Position numbers and translations under genes: made by a program
Assembly (NCBI GenBank): GCA_050944855.1
Contig: JBMNRU010000005.1
Coordinates: 62,001 to 126,000, forward strand
DNA: 64,000 nt
From: Lactonifactor sp050944855
GTDB lineage: Bacteria > Bacillota > Clostridia > Lachnospirales > Lachnospiraceae
Reading direction: 5' to 3'
The notes under the pieces: model-generated
Told to the model about the DNA's origin: nothing
What the model saw: the letters and a program-made list of their open reading frames with translations, nothing else
Database searches by the model: none
Shown: positions 18,596 through 26,371 of the stretch, one piece after another
How the letters are laid out: every line of letters begins with the position of its first letter
Numbering within the stretch: position 1 is the stretch's first letter

Positions 18596-19411
18596 TTAAA
18601 GGGTTTGTATCACGGAGGTATACAATTCGTCTCTTCGATGATCTCGCCAGGGATTTATGTCCCTGGCTTTTTTTATTTTTTCCAGTTCTATTTGTCCGAT
18701 GACCAGTTCCTCCGTGCATCCGCCGCTGGCGATCACGGTACCGAAAGGATCCGTAATCTGGCTTTCTCCCAGATATTTTTCACTGCAATAACAGCATCCT
18801 GCGGTAAAACAGCTGTTTTCAATGGCTCTGGCTGTCAGGAGCGTGTGCCATTGTGTGGATTTCATAGGGCCTTTTACCCAGGCAGAGGGATAGAGAAGCA
18901 GGTCGCAGCCGTGCAGAGCTGCAGCTCTTGCTAATTCCGGGAAGCGGAGGTCATAGCACATACCCAATCCCAGTTTGCCAAAAGGAGTATCCACCGGTGT
19001 GAAAAGATGATTTCCCGATATAGTACGGGCGGATTCCTGTGTACTGAAGGCATCGAAAAGATGCGTTTTCTGATATTTGGCCAGAATCCGGCCTTTATTG
19101 TCTACGATAACGGATGTATTATAGCTTTTTTGTGCAAAAATATCCGACTTTTCATTCATGGGGAAAATAATCCACAGCTGAAATTCTTCGGCAATTTTTT
19201 GCATCGTTTTGACAAAGGGGCCGTCCATAGGCTGTGCAGCATGAAGATATTCTTTGGCAGACAGTTCGAAGGGAACCATAAAGTATTCCGGAAATACTAA
19301 TAGCTGGGCATGGGCATTTTGGGCTTCTTTGGCAAAATAGCGGGCCTTTTCCAAATTTTTTCGATAATCGGGTGAAGACTGGCATTGTGCCAGGGCAAGC
19401 AGATAAGACAT
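18596..19411 (-). CDS. Carbon-nitrogen hydrolase (nitrilase superfamily, omega-amidase-like)
   Basis: 271 residues with the full nitrilase triad: Glu in VFPEYFM, Lys in YQKTHLFDAF and Cys in GMCYDLRFPEL. The sequence style (KTHLFD, CYDLRFPE, SAWVKG) resembles Nit2/omega-amidase and YafV-like deaminated-glutathione amidases, cytosolic repair or salvage enzymes for alpha-keto acid amides. The exact substrate is not readable. AAGGAGA precedes the start. It is transcribed divergently from padR. Its last codons overlap a plus-strand terminator at 18646-18682. Confidence 0.9.
   Translation of the reverse strand: MSYLLALAQCQSSPDYRKNLEKARYFAKEAQNAHAQLLVFPEYFMVPFELSAKEYLHAAQPMDGPFVKTMQKIAEEFQLWIIFPMNEKSDIFAQKSYNTSVIVDNKGRILAKYQKTHLFDAFSTQESARTISGNHLFTPVDTPFGKLGLGMCYDLRFPELARAAALHGCDLLLYPSAWVKGPMKSTQWHTLLTARAIENSCFTAGCCYCSEKYLGESQITDPFGTVIASGGCTEELVIGQIELEKIKKARDINPWRDHRRDELYTSVIQTL
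18646..18682 (+). terminator. Plus-strand terminator embedded in the nitrilase 3' coding end
   Basis: GCCAGGGA and TCCCTGGC make a perfect 8-bp stem with a 6-nt loop, followed by a long T-run in plus orientation. It would stop transcription coming from addA and the structured RNA R before it runs antisense through the amidase gene. Confidence 0.78.
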
Positions 19412-19478
19412 AGGAATCTCCTTTTTTTCTTATCATACTATAAATGGAATCATTTTTGCAATTATTTGTATAATACTA

Positions 19479-19508
19479 TTGACAACACTATATTATACGA
19501 TATATAAT
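19479..19508 (+). promoter_or_regulatory. Promoter and AT-rich dyad operator of the padR operon
   Basis: A perfect TTGACA (19479-19484), an 18-bp spacer and a perfect TATAAT (19503-19508). Just downstream are AT-rich dyads (AATATT repeated in inverted form) before the gene, typical of PadR autoregulatory sites. The operator role is inferred. Confidence 0.7.
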
Positions 19509-19562
19509 ATTAAAAACAAAATAATATTATATAATAATACAGTATATGGAAGGAGCGATGGT

Positions 19563-19883
19563 ATGATCTTTAACACCGGAGCTGCACTTCTGGACGCGAT
19601 TGTTCTGGCGGTTGTTTCCAAAGAAGCAGAAGGGACCTATGGATATAAGATTACGCAGGATGTCCGGCAGGTATTGTCTGTGTCGGAATCCACTCTGTAT
19701 CCGGTTTTGCGCAGACTGCAAAAGGATGATTGTCTGGAAGTTTATGATCGGGAATTTGGCGGAAGAAACCGCAGATACTATAAGCTGACAGGAAGAGGTA
19801 AGGCACAATTGGAATTGTATAAAACAGAGTGGAAGAGCTATTCATCAAAGATTACGAAGATGTTTGAAGGAGGGGTGAAGTGA
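19563..19883 (+). CDS. PadR family transcriptional regulator
   Basis: 106 residues. A winged-helix PadR domain fills the protein: YGYKITQDV, then the recognition segment SESTLYPVLRRLQKDDCLEVY and the wing GGRNRRYYKLTGRGK. PadR proteins are dimeric repressors that often control adjacent membrane or stress genes. ATG at 19563 is 8 nt after AAGGAG; the longer frame runs into the promoter and is rejected. The stop overlaps the next ATG (TGATG), so it is coupled to the DUF1700 gene, which together with DUF4097 and PspC forms the likely target operon. Confidence 0.93.
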   Translation: MIFNTGAALLDAIVLAVVSKEAEGTYGYKITQDVRQVLSVSESTLYPVLRRLQKDDCLEVYDREFGGRNRRYYKLTGRGKAQLELYKTEWKSYSSKITKMFEGGVK

Positions 19884-20653
19884 TGAATCGACAGGAATTT
19901 ATGGCACAGTTGTCCAGACTGTTATCAGATATTGATGAGCAGGAGCGTCAGGAAGCCCTGGATTATTATGAGAGTTATTTTGATGATGCAGGAGAAGATA
20001 ATGAAGCAACTGTGATTCAGGAATTGGGAAATCCCGGAAAAGTGGCTGCTATGATAAAGGCAGATTTGGAATGTGACGGTAAGCAGCATGGAGAGTACAC
20101 AGATACCGGGTATGAAGATGCAAGATTTCGGGAATCAAAGGATATGCCGGAACCGGCTCAGAAGAGTCAGAAGAGCCGCCAAGAGGGCTGGACAGATGCC
20201 AGAGATGGTGAAACAGGACATTCTTACAGTGGTTATGAGAGCCAGACTGCCGACCGCGGAAGATATCAGAAGACCAGAAAACGGGGCGCAGGCGGCTGGG
20301 CACTGATTATTATCGCTATTGTGTTTACCTCGCCTCTGTGGTTTGGCTTACTGGGCGGCGGTCTGGGATTACTTCTGGGATTTATCGGCCTGCTGATCGG
20401 TTTGATCGTTACCGTGATTGGAGTTGGGGTAGGAGGCATCGCGCTGGTATGCAAAGGCATTGTAGGCATGACACTGAATCCGGCCACCGGTTTGCTGCAG
20501 TTTGGCGGCGGCCTGCTTCTGACGGCTTTTGGGCTTTTGGGAATCATGCTGATGGTATTGTGTTTGGTAAAGGGACTGCCGGCCTTGACGCGGGGCTGTG
20601 TCAATTTGGCACAGAGGATATTTTATCATGGAAGGAGCGGTGATTCTGCATGA
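19883..20653 (+). CDS. DUF1700 (HAAS domain) membrane protein
   Basis: 256 residues. The N-terminal HAAS-type helical domain (NRQEFMAQLSRLL through LGNPGKVAAMI) is typical of DUF1700 proteins. A polar linker at about 65-130 follows, then four glycine-rich hydrophobic segments. DUF1700 proteins regularly follow a PadR regulator and are thought to sense or relay envelope stress, but the mechanism is unknown. The start overlaps the padR stop by 1 bp, and its stop overlaps the next ATG by 4 bp. Confidence 0.88.
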   Translation: MNRQEFMAQLSRLLSDIDEQERQEALDYYESYFDDAGEDNEATVIQELGNPGKVAAMIKADLECDGKQHGEYTDTGYEDARFRESKDMPEPAQKSQKSRQEGWTDARDGETGHSYSGYESQTADRGRYQKTRKRGAGGWALIIIAIVFTSPLWFGLLGGGLGLLLGFIGLLIGLIVTVIGVGVGGIALVCKGIVGMTLNPATGLLQFGGGLLLTAFGLLGIMLMVLCLVKGLPALTRGCVNLAQRIFYHGRSGDSA

Positions 20654-21489
20654 AAAAGTTTATAAAGGTATGCCTGATTATTTGCGCTATATTGGGATTT
20701 GTAGGGCTTGGAAGTATGCTGGCCGGAGCCATGTTGGGAGGAAACTGGAATGTTTTTCACGGTCCCATTTTGGAAATCGGCTGGTTTGATCATGACGATG
20801 ACGACGATGATGATGTGTATGATTGGTTTGTGGATGAAGATTTTGCAGAGAGATCTGAGTTTAAGCAGACCACAGATACACAATCCTATACCCGGGATGA
20901 AGTACAGCGGTTAGATATTGAGATACAGGCGGGAGAGTTGGAAATACTTCCATCGGAGGATGAGAGTATTTATGTAGAACTGGGAAATGAGAATAATAAG
21001 GCTGTATTAGATCATGATCGTCTGCACATTCATTCAGGAAAGGCAGTCCAGAATAATGTAATTTGTGTGTATTTGCCGGAAGGCGTCCAGCTGCAGGAAG
21101 TGGATATTGAAGTAGCAGCAGGTTCGGCAAGCATAGAAAACTTATCTGCCAACGAAGTGGATCTGGAAATTGGCCTGGGAAGTCTTATCTGCAATGGAAC
21201 TATTACGGCGCAGAAAGTAAGCTGTGATGTGGGCGCAGGTGATGCGGAATTTAGCAGAGTAGACGCGAAGAGTATAGAACTGGACTGCGGAATGGGCGAG
21301 ATTATTGCGGAACTGGAAGGTCCGGAAGCCGATTACAGAGGACATTTAGAATGTAGTATGGGAGATCTGTCTTACGGAGAGGCAGAGTATTCCGGTATGG
21401 CTGTTTCACAGAATGTAGGTACGGACGGCAGACGAAAAATAGAAGCGGAATGTGATATGGGATCCCTAACGATAATATTTACAGAGTAA
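20650..21489 (+). CDS. DUF4097 beta-strand-repeat envelope protein
   Basis: 279 residues. An N-terminal hydrophobic helix (about 7-28) is followed by a run of seven aspartates near residue 50. The rest is a repetitive beta-helix-like domain with recurring units (LEILPSED, VDIEVAAGSASIENL, VSCDVGAGDAEF, IELDCGMGEI) characteristic of DUF4097. It is probably anchored with the beta domain outside. Its function is unknown; in other Firmicutes these genes accompany PadR, DUF1700 and PspC. The Asp run could bind divalent cations, which is only a suggestion. Confidence 0.88.
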   Translation: MKKFIKVCLIICAILGFVGLGSMLAGAMLGGNWNVFHGPILEIGWFDHDDDDDDDVYDWFVDEDFAERSEFKQTTDTQSYTRDEVQRLDIEIQAGELEILPSEDESIYVELGNENNKAVLDHDRLHIHSGKAVQNNVICVYLPEGVQLQEVDIEVAAGSASIENLSANEVDLEIGLGSLICNGTITAQKVSCDVGAGDAEFSRVDAKSIELDCGMGEIIAELEGPEADYRGHLECSMGDLSYGEAEYSGMAVSQNVGTDGRRKIEAECDMGSLTIIFTE

Positions 21490-21530
21490 TGGAACAGAGC
21501 ACAGTTTTTATGTGAAAAGGAGAGTATTTT

Positions 21531-21713
21531 ATGGATAATAAACGATTATACAGATCAAATGCAAATTATATGATATGCGGAGTCTGCGGAGGAATCGCAG
21601 AGTATTTCAATATTGATCCCACATTGGTAAGACTGGCCTGGGTATTATTTTCCTGCCTTGGGGGTGCCGGAATTCCTGCCTATATTATTGCAGCCATTAT
21701 TATACCCAAATAG
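21531..21713 (+). CDS. PspC domain small membrane protein
   Basis: 60 residues. It matches the PspC core over its whole length: KRLYRSNANYMICGVCGGIAEYFNID, PTLVRLAWVLF and a C-terminal transmembrane helix ending in IIIPK. PspC-domain proteins are inner-membrane components tied to phage-shock-like envelope stress responses. The start follows AAAAGGAG. It is the last gene of the padR operon, 41 bp after the DUF4097 gene. Confidence 0.93.
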   Translation: MDNKRLYRSNANYMICGVCGGIAEYFNIDPTLVRLAWVLFSCLGGAGIPAYIIAAIIIPK

Positions 21714-21905
21714 GATATCAAGTCAGACAATACCCGAGTAGATAAAAATGAATTAGTGACTAATATATTTCATAGTATATTGTCTAAACAGAGCCAATTT
21801 TATATAATCAAAATAGTAGGGAGCATATGATAGAAAAGATATGCTGCAATGTTAAAAATGAGATGATAGATGATTGGAAATTTATTTATGAAGGGAGCGA
21901 TTTTT

Positions 21906-22307
21906 ATGAATATTGAATATACGGAAGAAAAGAAATTCTCAGTACAAGATGTGCAGGATTTATTTTTATCCGTGGGATGGGTATCCGGACGATATCCGCA
22001 AAGACTTTATAAAGCGTTACAGAATTCCCCTACGGTTATCACTGCATGGAGCGGTGAAAAATTAGTTGGACTGGTACGTTTGCTTGATGATACAGAAATG
22101 GTTGCTTTTGTGAACTATGTTTTGGTTCATCCGGATTATCAGGGAAATGGCATTGCCAGGAAAATGATGGAGAAGGCAGTAGAAAAATATAAGGATTTCC
22201 TGTATATCGAGGTTATGCCGGAGGAAAGCAAAAATAGACTGTTTTATCAAAAATTCGGATTTCAGGTGATAGAAGACGGTTTGGCAATGCAAATCTGCAA
22301 TGAATAA
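21906..22307 (+). CDS. GNAT family N-acetyltransferase
   Basis: 133 residues. The acetyl-CoA binding motif A is VHPDYQGNGIARKMMEKAVE (about 79-98), followed by YIEVMPEESKNRLFYQKFGF, the usual motif B. It belongs to the small stand-alone GNAT group whose substrate cannot be predicted. The start at 21906 follows GAAGGGAG; an upstream in-frame start at 21870 lacks a ribosome site. A 190-bp AT-rich gap separates it from pspC, so it is probably a separate unit. Confidence 0.9.
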   Translation: MNIEYTEEKKFSVQDVQDLFLSVGWVSGRYPQRLYKALQNSPTVITAWSGEKLVGLVRLLDDTEMVAFVNYVLVHPDYQGNGIARKMMEKAVEKYKDFLYIEVMPEESKNRLFYQKFGFQVIEDGLAMQICNE

Positions 22308-22350
22308 AAACAGAATATCGAGAGGGTGCCTTGCGTTTTTGAAAGCGTAC

Positions 22351-22549
22351 CTACTTACATGTGACCGGAATATTAATTTCGGTCACAAATTTGTCTGTAT
22401 CATTGGTAATACCATAATCAATCATAGTAATTTCTCTTGAAAATCTGCAATTTCAGATAAGGGCATATCCAATGCTCTCAGGTAACGTATCGTGTTCAGC
22501 ACTTCAAACTTGCCACATCACCGATTTGAAACAGTTTTGATGTTTCCAA
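22351..22549 (-). pseudogene. Decayed MerR-family regulator (HTH start, helix fragment and GyrI-like end only)
   Basis: On the minus strand, a TTG start sits 7 nt after AGGAGG, inside the end of the MATE gene. It reads ETSKLFQIGDVASL, the start of a MerR HTH. A stop and frame change follow; another frame reads IRYLRALDMPLSEIADFQEK, the second half of the MerR N-terminal region. A third piece reads DYGITNDTDKFVTEINIPV, the usual C-terminus of MerR proteins with a GyrI-like effector domain. Only about 66 codons remain of roughly 270. The intact MATE gene upstream was probably its partner. Confidence 0.72.
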
Positions 22550-22552
22550 TTC

Positions 22553-23914
22553 TTAACCTCCTGTCGATGTACGGTTACTGCGCCGTAATATCACTGCATA
22601 GGCAATCACACATATCACAATTGATAACAGAGAACCCGCTACCGTAGCCAGTCCCATTGGAAATAGGGTGGCAGGGAACATCTGGGAGGTCCAATATACT
22701 CCCGGGATACGCACCAATACTATGGCAATGATATTATGTAAAAAAGAAAGAACAGACTTTCCGCAGGCACAAAAATATCCGCTGAAACAGAAATGGATTC
22801 CGGCAAAAATACAATCCCAGACATAGCCTCGTAAATATTGTCCTCCCAGACGAACCGTTTCTGCACCGTTTTGTGTTTCTGGATTTGTGAAAAGTGCCAC
22901 AACCGGCTCAGCAGCAAATTGCATGGCAATGGCGATCACTGTCCCAAAACATACGGTAATCAAGGTGGCATAACACAGCGTCAGCCTTGCCCGCTTTGGT
23001 TTTCCTGCCCCAATATTATGCGCTCCTAATGCGGAAGTAGTCGATAACATAGAGGAGGGGACCAGGAACAGAAAACTTATAATCTTTTCTACAATACCAA
23101 CCGCTGCTGCATCGTTTAGGCCACGGCGGTTAGCAATAATCGTAATTACAATGAAGGAAATCTGAATTAAGCCGTCCTGTAAGGCGATGGGAAATCCAAT
23201 CTTTAAAATTTTTCTCATAACCATATGCTGCGGGAGAAAATCATTTTTCCTGACCGATATCCCGATTTTCCTTTTGCGGATAACCACAAGAGAAATCACA
23301 ACACTGATTGCCTGAGATAAAGTAGTGCCCAGAGCGGCGCCGGAAGGTCCCATCTGTAATAGTCCCATAAATAGATAATCCAGAGCGATATTGGCCGCAC
23401 AGGCAACTGCAACGAAGTACATAGGCCTTTTGGAATCCCCCATACCCCGGAAAATGGAGCCGATAATGTTGTAGGCGGTAATAAACGGAATCCCTGTAAA
23501 GCAGATTCTTAAATAGTTTATAGTGCCGGGGATCGCCTCTGTGGGTGTTGACATAACAGAGACAATCGGTTTCACAGATAGGAGCAATATTGCGGTCAAA
23601 GATAGAGAGAGAACCATGAATAAGGTGGCTGTATTGCCTATATTTGCTGCAGCATTTTTTTTATCATTTGCCCCTATAGATTGTCCGATGGAAACAGTAG
23701 ATCCCATTGCAAGGCCTACGATTATCACCGTTAACATGTGCATAACCTGAGAGCCGATCGATACCGATGTTGTGCTGGCAACTCCTTCAAATTGTCCGAT
23801 GATGAATAAATCTGCCATACCATAAAGGGTCTGCAAAAGGTATGACAACAGATATGGCAGCGAAAAAAAGATAATGTTTTTAAAGACACTGCCGGTAGTA
23901 AGGTTTCTTTCCAT
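22553..23914 (-). CDS. MATE family efflux transporter (second copy)
   Basis: 453 residues with about twelve transmembrane helices and MATE hallmarks: FSLPYLLSYLLQTLYGMADLF near the start, GSQVMHMLTV, and the paired SIGQSIGANDKK / GAHNIGAGKPKRAR segments of the two halves. It exports organic cations or drugs by cation antiport; the substrate is unknown. It is a different subfamily from the MATE at 3962-5338. The ribosome site is weak (AAAGAAAG). The promoter region has the 19-bp spacer of MerR-controlled promoters, and the regulator remnant lies immediately downstream. Confidence 0.92.
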   Translation of the reverse strand: MERNLTTGSVFKNIIFFSLPYLLSYLLQTLYGMADLFIIGQFEGVASTTSVSIGSQVMHMLTVIIVGLAMGSTVSIGQSIGANDKKNAAANIGNTATLFMVLSLSLTAILLLSVKPIVSVMSTPTEAIPGTINYLRICFTGIPFITAYNIIGSIFRGMGDSKRPMYFVAVACAANIALDYLFMGLLQMGPSGAALGTTLSQAISVVISLVVIRKRKIGISVRKNDFLPQHMVMRKILKIGFPIALQDGLIQISFIVITIIANRRGLNDAAAVGIVEKIISFLFLVPSSMLSTTSALGAHNIGAGKPKRARLTLCYATLITVCFGTVIAIAMQFAAEPVVALFTNPETQNGAETVRLGGQYLRGYVWDCIFAGIHFCFSGYFCACGKSVLSFLHNIIAIVLVRIPGVYWTSQMFPATLFPMGLATVAGSLLSIVICVIAYAVILRRSNRTSTGG

Positions 23915-23949
23915 TTCACATAGTTTCTTTCTTTTACTGTTTTTCTAAC

Positions 23950-23980
23950 ATTATAAACCTTACAACCGTTATAGAGTCAA
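23950..23980 (-). promoter_or_regulatory. MerR-type promoter with 19-bp spacer upstream of the second MATE gene
   Basis: On the minus strand, TTGACT (23975-23980) and a perfect TATAAT (23950-23955) are separated by 19 bp, longer than the usual 17. The spacer holds a rough dyad around AACGGTT. MerR regulators untwist such over-long spacers to activate transcription. The MerR remnant next to the gene supports this reading. Confidence 0.68.
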
Positions 23981-24028
23981 GAAGGTTTTTCGTGTGAAGA
24001 TGATCTGCCGGTGATAAAGCATAGAAAT

Positions 24029-24060
24029 GTGAAAGACCGTGTGTTAAGATACTTTATAGG
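24029..24060. repeat. 32-bp direct repeat, copy 1 of 2
   Basis: This block, from GTGAAAGACCGTGTG to TTTATAGG, recurs identically at 28890-28921 in the same orientation, 4.86 kb away. Similar AATTATTA sequence follows both copies. The two bracket the TetR-ABC and small-gene region. Confidence 0.85.
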
Positions 24061-24132
24061 ATAGGAATTATTATATATATTTGGTGGGAAGCTGCAGAGA
24101 GCGAAAATCGGAAGTTGTTAAGGAGAATGATT

Positions 24133-24336
24133 ATGAAAAATTATAGAATAGTTGCAATTATTTATTATCTTTGTGCTGTGGCATTTTATATTCTTGCTGT
24201 CATCAATATATTTAATTCTGAACAAAGAAGTATGGGTGTTACTTGGTTTTGTGTAGGTTCCATGTGGATTTGTTTGGGCTCAATGTATTTTAATAAGTCT
24301 AAAGATGAGGACGACTCGGATAAAGATGACAAATAG
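24133..24336 (+). CDS. Small membrane protein, unknown function
   Basis: 67 residues with two hydrophobic helices (IVAIIYYLCAVAFYILAVIN and VTWFCVGSMWICLGSMYF) and a very acidic tail (KDEDDSDKDDK). This is a small two-pass membrane protein of a kind frequent in Firmicutes genomes. No named family is recognised. ATG at 24133 is 7 nt from AGGAG; the in-frame ATG at 24127 is too close to it. It stands alone, followed by the interspersed repeats. Confidence 0.6.
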   Translation: MKNYRIVAIIYYLCAVAFYILAVINIFNSEQRSMGVTWFCVGSMWICLGSMYFNKSKDEDDSDKDDK

Positions 24337-24350
24337 AAGAAATTAAAATT

Positions 24351-24550
24351 GATGGAGCAATAGAAATGGTCAAACAAATATTTCTGGCTACTCAATACAA
24401 GTCCAGTGTAAGCTTTTTGTCAGATAGATACTAAACTTGAAAGGGTTCTAGCTGACAAGTACAAGTTCAGTGTAAGCTTTTCGTCAGATAGATACTAAAC
24501 TTGAAAGATTCTAGCTGACAAGTACAAGTCCAGGGCAAGTTTTTTATCAT
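24351..24550. repeat. Interspersed hairpin repeat, locus A (two full units plus a partial)
   Basis: A 37-bp leader block (24351-24387) is followed by a 60-61-bp unit starting TACAAGTCCAGTGTAAGC at 24396-24456, a second unit at 24460-24519 (period 64) and a truncated third at 24523-24550. Each full unit holds a hairpin, GTCAGATAGA pairing with TCTAGCTGAC with one mismatch. The leader recurs at 27524-27560 (36 of 37 identical) and the hairpin unit recurs at loci B and C. No protein gene is seen here. Confidence 0.8.
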
Positions 24551-24631
24551 TTGATGAATGGGAAATTTTGCGGAGAGGCTTGGGACGTCATTAGCAGATA
24601 TGTTTACACTGCTCTGCAGGGAGGTTCGATC

Positions 24632-24799
24632 ATGCACAAATGGACAAATGACGAGCGCATGATGATTGCTTGCTGCAACGATGGCACAAGGCCTGTTATT
24701 TTCAAAATTGAGAGGATCGATATTCCGGAAAACGAAGAAGAGCAATGGCTGGAAAAGCAGAATTTTAAAAATACACTCCTTGATGCTTATACCGGATAA
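24632..24799 (+). CDS. Hypothetical small protein
   Basis: 55 residues (MHKWTNDERMMIACCNDGTRP...LLDAYTG), polar with an acidic helix in the second half and no signal peptide or membrane segment. GGGAGG lies 8 nt upstream of the ATG at 24632. The open frame continues upstream to 24551 into repeat-derived sequence without a second ribosome site. I recognise no family. It may be a remnant of a larger gene, given the decay around it. Confidence 0.4.
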   Translation: MHKWTNDERMMIACCNDGTRPVIFKIERIDIPENEEEQWLEKQNFKNTLLDAYTG

Positions 24800-24821
24800 C
24801 AGAAGGGGGTCTTCTCAAAAA

Positions 24822-24851
24822 CGGTCAATGTCATTAAAATAGTATTGACCG
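24822..24851. promoter_or_regulatory. Palindromic operator upstream of the TetR gene
   Basis: CGGTCAAT (24822-24829) and ATTGACCG (24844-24851) are perfect inverted arms separated by 14 bp, ending 23 bp before the tetR-type start codon. Position and symmetry suggest the autoregulatory site of the TetR protein. Confidence 0.6.
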
Positions 24852-24874
24852 AATAGAACAACGGAGGTTTCACT

Positions 24875-25486
24875 ATGAACGAAAGGTTCTTTTCCCTGCC
24901 TGCAGAAAAGCAGCAGGCTATCATGAATGCAGGATATCGGGTGTTTTCTCAAAACTCTTATAAAAACAGTCCTATGAGTGAGATTGCGCATGCTGCGGGA
25001 ATCAGTAAGTCCTTGCTCTTTCATTATTTTCACAACAAAAAAGAATTGTATTTGTTTTTGTGGGATAAATGCGCACAGATTACTATTGAATATCTGGCAA
25101 AATGCGGATGCTACGGACAGAACGAGTTGTTTGAAAGCATGGAAAAAGGAATGCAGGCTAAAATGGAAATTATTCACCTCTATCCCGACATGGCGAATTT
25201 TACCATTAAAGCTTTTTACGAAAAAGATGCGGAGATTTCTGCCGCTGTCCAGGAAAGCTATCACAGATATTTTAATCTGAAGGCAGATAAAACACGAATA
25301 AATATGGATCCGGAACAGTTTGTTCCCGGATTGGATATTCCCATGATGTACCGTGAAATGTATTGGGCGTCGGAGGGATATTTTTGGGAAATGGTGCAGC
25401 GGGGTAATGTAGATATAAAACAGATGGAAAAGGATTTTAGGAGGCTGATAGATTTTTGGAAGAGTATTTATCTTCGGAAGGAGTAA
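24875..25486 (+). CDS. TetR/AcrR family transcriptional regulator
   Basis: 203 residues. The N-terminal HTH (about residues 8-55) reads KQQAIMNAGYRVFSQNSYKN, MSEIAHAAGISKSLLFHYF and HNKKELYLFLW, canonical for TetR. The C-terminal ligand domain is specific to this subfamily, so the inducer is unknown. CGGAGG precedes the start. It is followed 6 bp later by an ABC exporter ATPase and a permease, so it is probably the operon's repressor acting through the palindrome at 24822-24851. Confidence 0.93.
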   Translation: MNERFFSLPAEKQQAIMNAGYRVFSQNSYKNSPMSEIAHAAGISKSLLFHYFHNKKELYLFLWDKCAQITIEYLAKCGCYGQNELFESMEKGMQAKMEIIHLYPDMANFTIKAFYEKDAEISAAVQESYHRYFNLKADKTRINMDPEQFVPGLDIPMMYREMYWASEGYFWEMVQRGNVDIKQMEKDFRRLIDFWKSIYLRKE

Positions 25487-25492
25487 CAGAAT

Positions 25493-26371
25493 ATGGATAT
25501 TATGAAAACGACAAAGCTTACAAAATATTATGGCAAAGCAAGAGGAATCATTGATCTTGATCTGACGGTAGAGCAAGGCGAGTTTTTTGGTTTTATAGGG
25601 CCAAATGGCGCAGGAAAATCTACAACGATCCGCACATTGCTTGGACTAATTTCTCCTACTTCCGGAAGTGCAATGATATTTGGAAAAGATATCACAAAGG
25701 AAAGGGAATCCATTTTGCAGGATATCGGATATCTTCCCTCAGAGGCATTATTTTACCAGGGAATGAAAGTAAAAGATATATTAAAGCTGTCTGCCGATTT
25801 GCGAAAAAAGGATTGCAGCACGGAATGGAAGCTGCTCTGTGAACGCCTGCAGCTGGATGTGTCGCGAAAAATCGAGGATCTGTCATTCGGCAACAGGAAG
25901 AAAGTTGCCATCGTCTGTGCGCTGCAGCATCGGCCGAAGCTGCTTGTGCTGGATGAGCCGACCGGCGGACTTGATCCGCTGATGCAAAAGGAGTTTTTTG
26001 ACATTCTGCGTGAGAGAAATCAGGAGGGCACAACGATTTTTCTATCCAGTCATGTGCTCTCGGAAATTCAGCATAACTGTACCCGTGCGGCAATTATCCG
26101 TGACGGCCGGATCATTGCATGTAATAGCGTGGATGTTCTGTCGAAAACAAATACAAAGCGCATTACGATTAACGGCAGTGTGAACTTAGAGCGTCTGACT
26201 GGCGTTCGGGACAGAAAAGATACGGAAAATTCCATTAGTTTTCTTTACGGCGGTGATATGGACAGCCTGCTTTGTACATTGTCCTCCGGGCAGATAAACG
26301 ATCTTACGATTACAGAGCCGGATCTGGAAGAAGTATTCCTGCATTATTATGAAAAGGACGGTGAGGCATGA
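25493..26371 (+). CDS. ABC transporter ATP-binding protein
   Basis: 292 residues. Walker A is GPNGAGKST (36-44), then the Q-loop region, the signature region LSFGNRKKV (a variant LSGGQ seen in BcrA-type exporters), Walker B LLVLDEPTGGLDP and the switch histidine in SSHVLSE. The C-terminal 80 residues form the regulatory extension common in antibiotic or peptide exporters. It pairs with the permease that starts inside its stop codon. The likely role is export of a toxic compound, controlled by the upstream TetR protein; the substrate is unknown. Confidence 0.93.
   Translation: MDIMKTTKLTKYYGKARGIIDLDLTVEQGEFFGFIGPNGAGKSTTIRTLLGLISPTSGSAMIFGKDITKERESILQDIGYLPSEALFYQGMKVKDILKLSADLRKKDCSTEWKLLCERLQLDVSRKIEDLSFGNRKKVAIVCALQHRPKLLVLDEPTGGLDPLMQKEFFDILRERNQEGTTIFLSSHVLSEIQHNCTRAAIIRDGRIIACNSVDVLSKTNTKRITINGSVNLERLTGVRDRKDTENSISFLYGGDMDSLLCTLSSGQINDLTITEPDLEEVFLHYYEKDGEA

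Noticed and set aside
24351..24460. Shared peptide frame MVKQIFL...YKSSVSF in repeat loci A and B
   Set aside because: The frame is conserved because the DNA repeat is nearly identical. There is no start signal, the frame stops at different points, and locus C lacks it.
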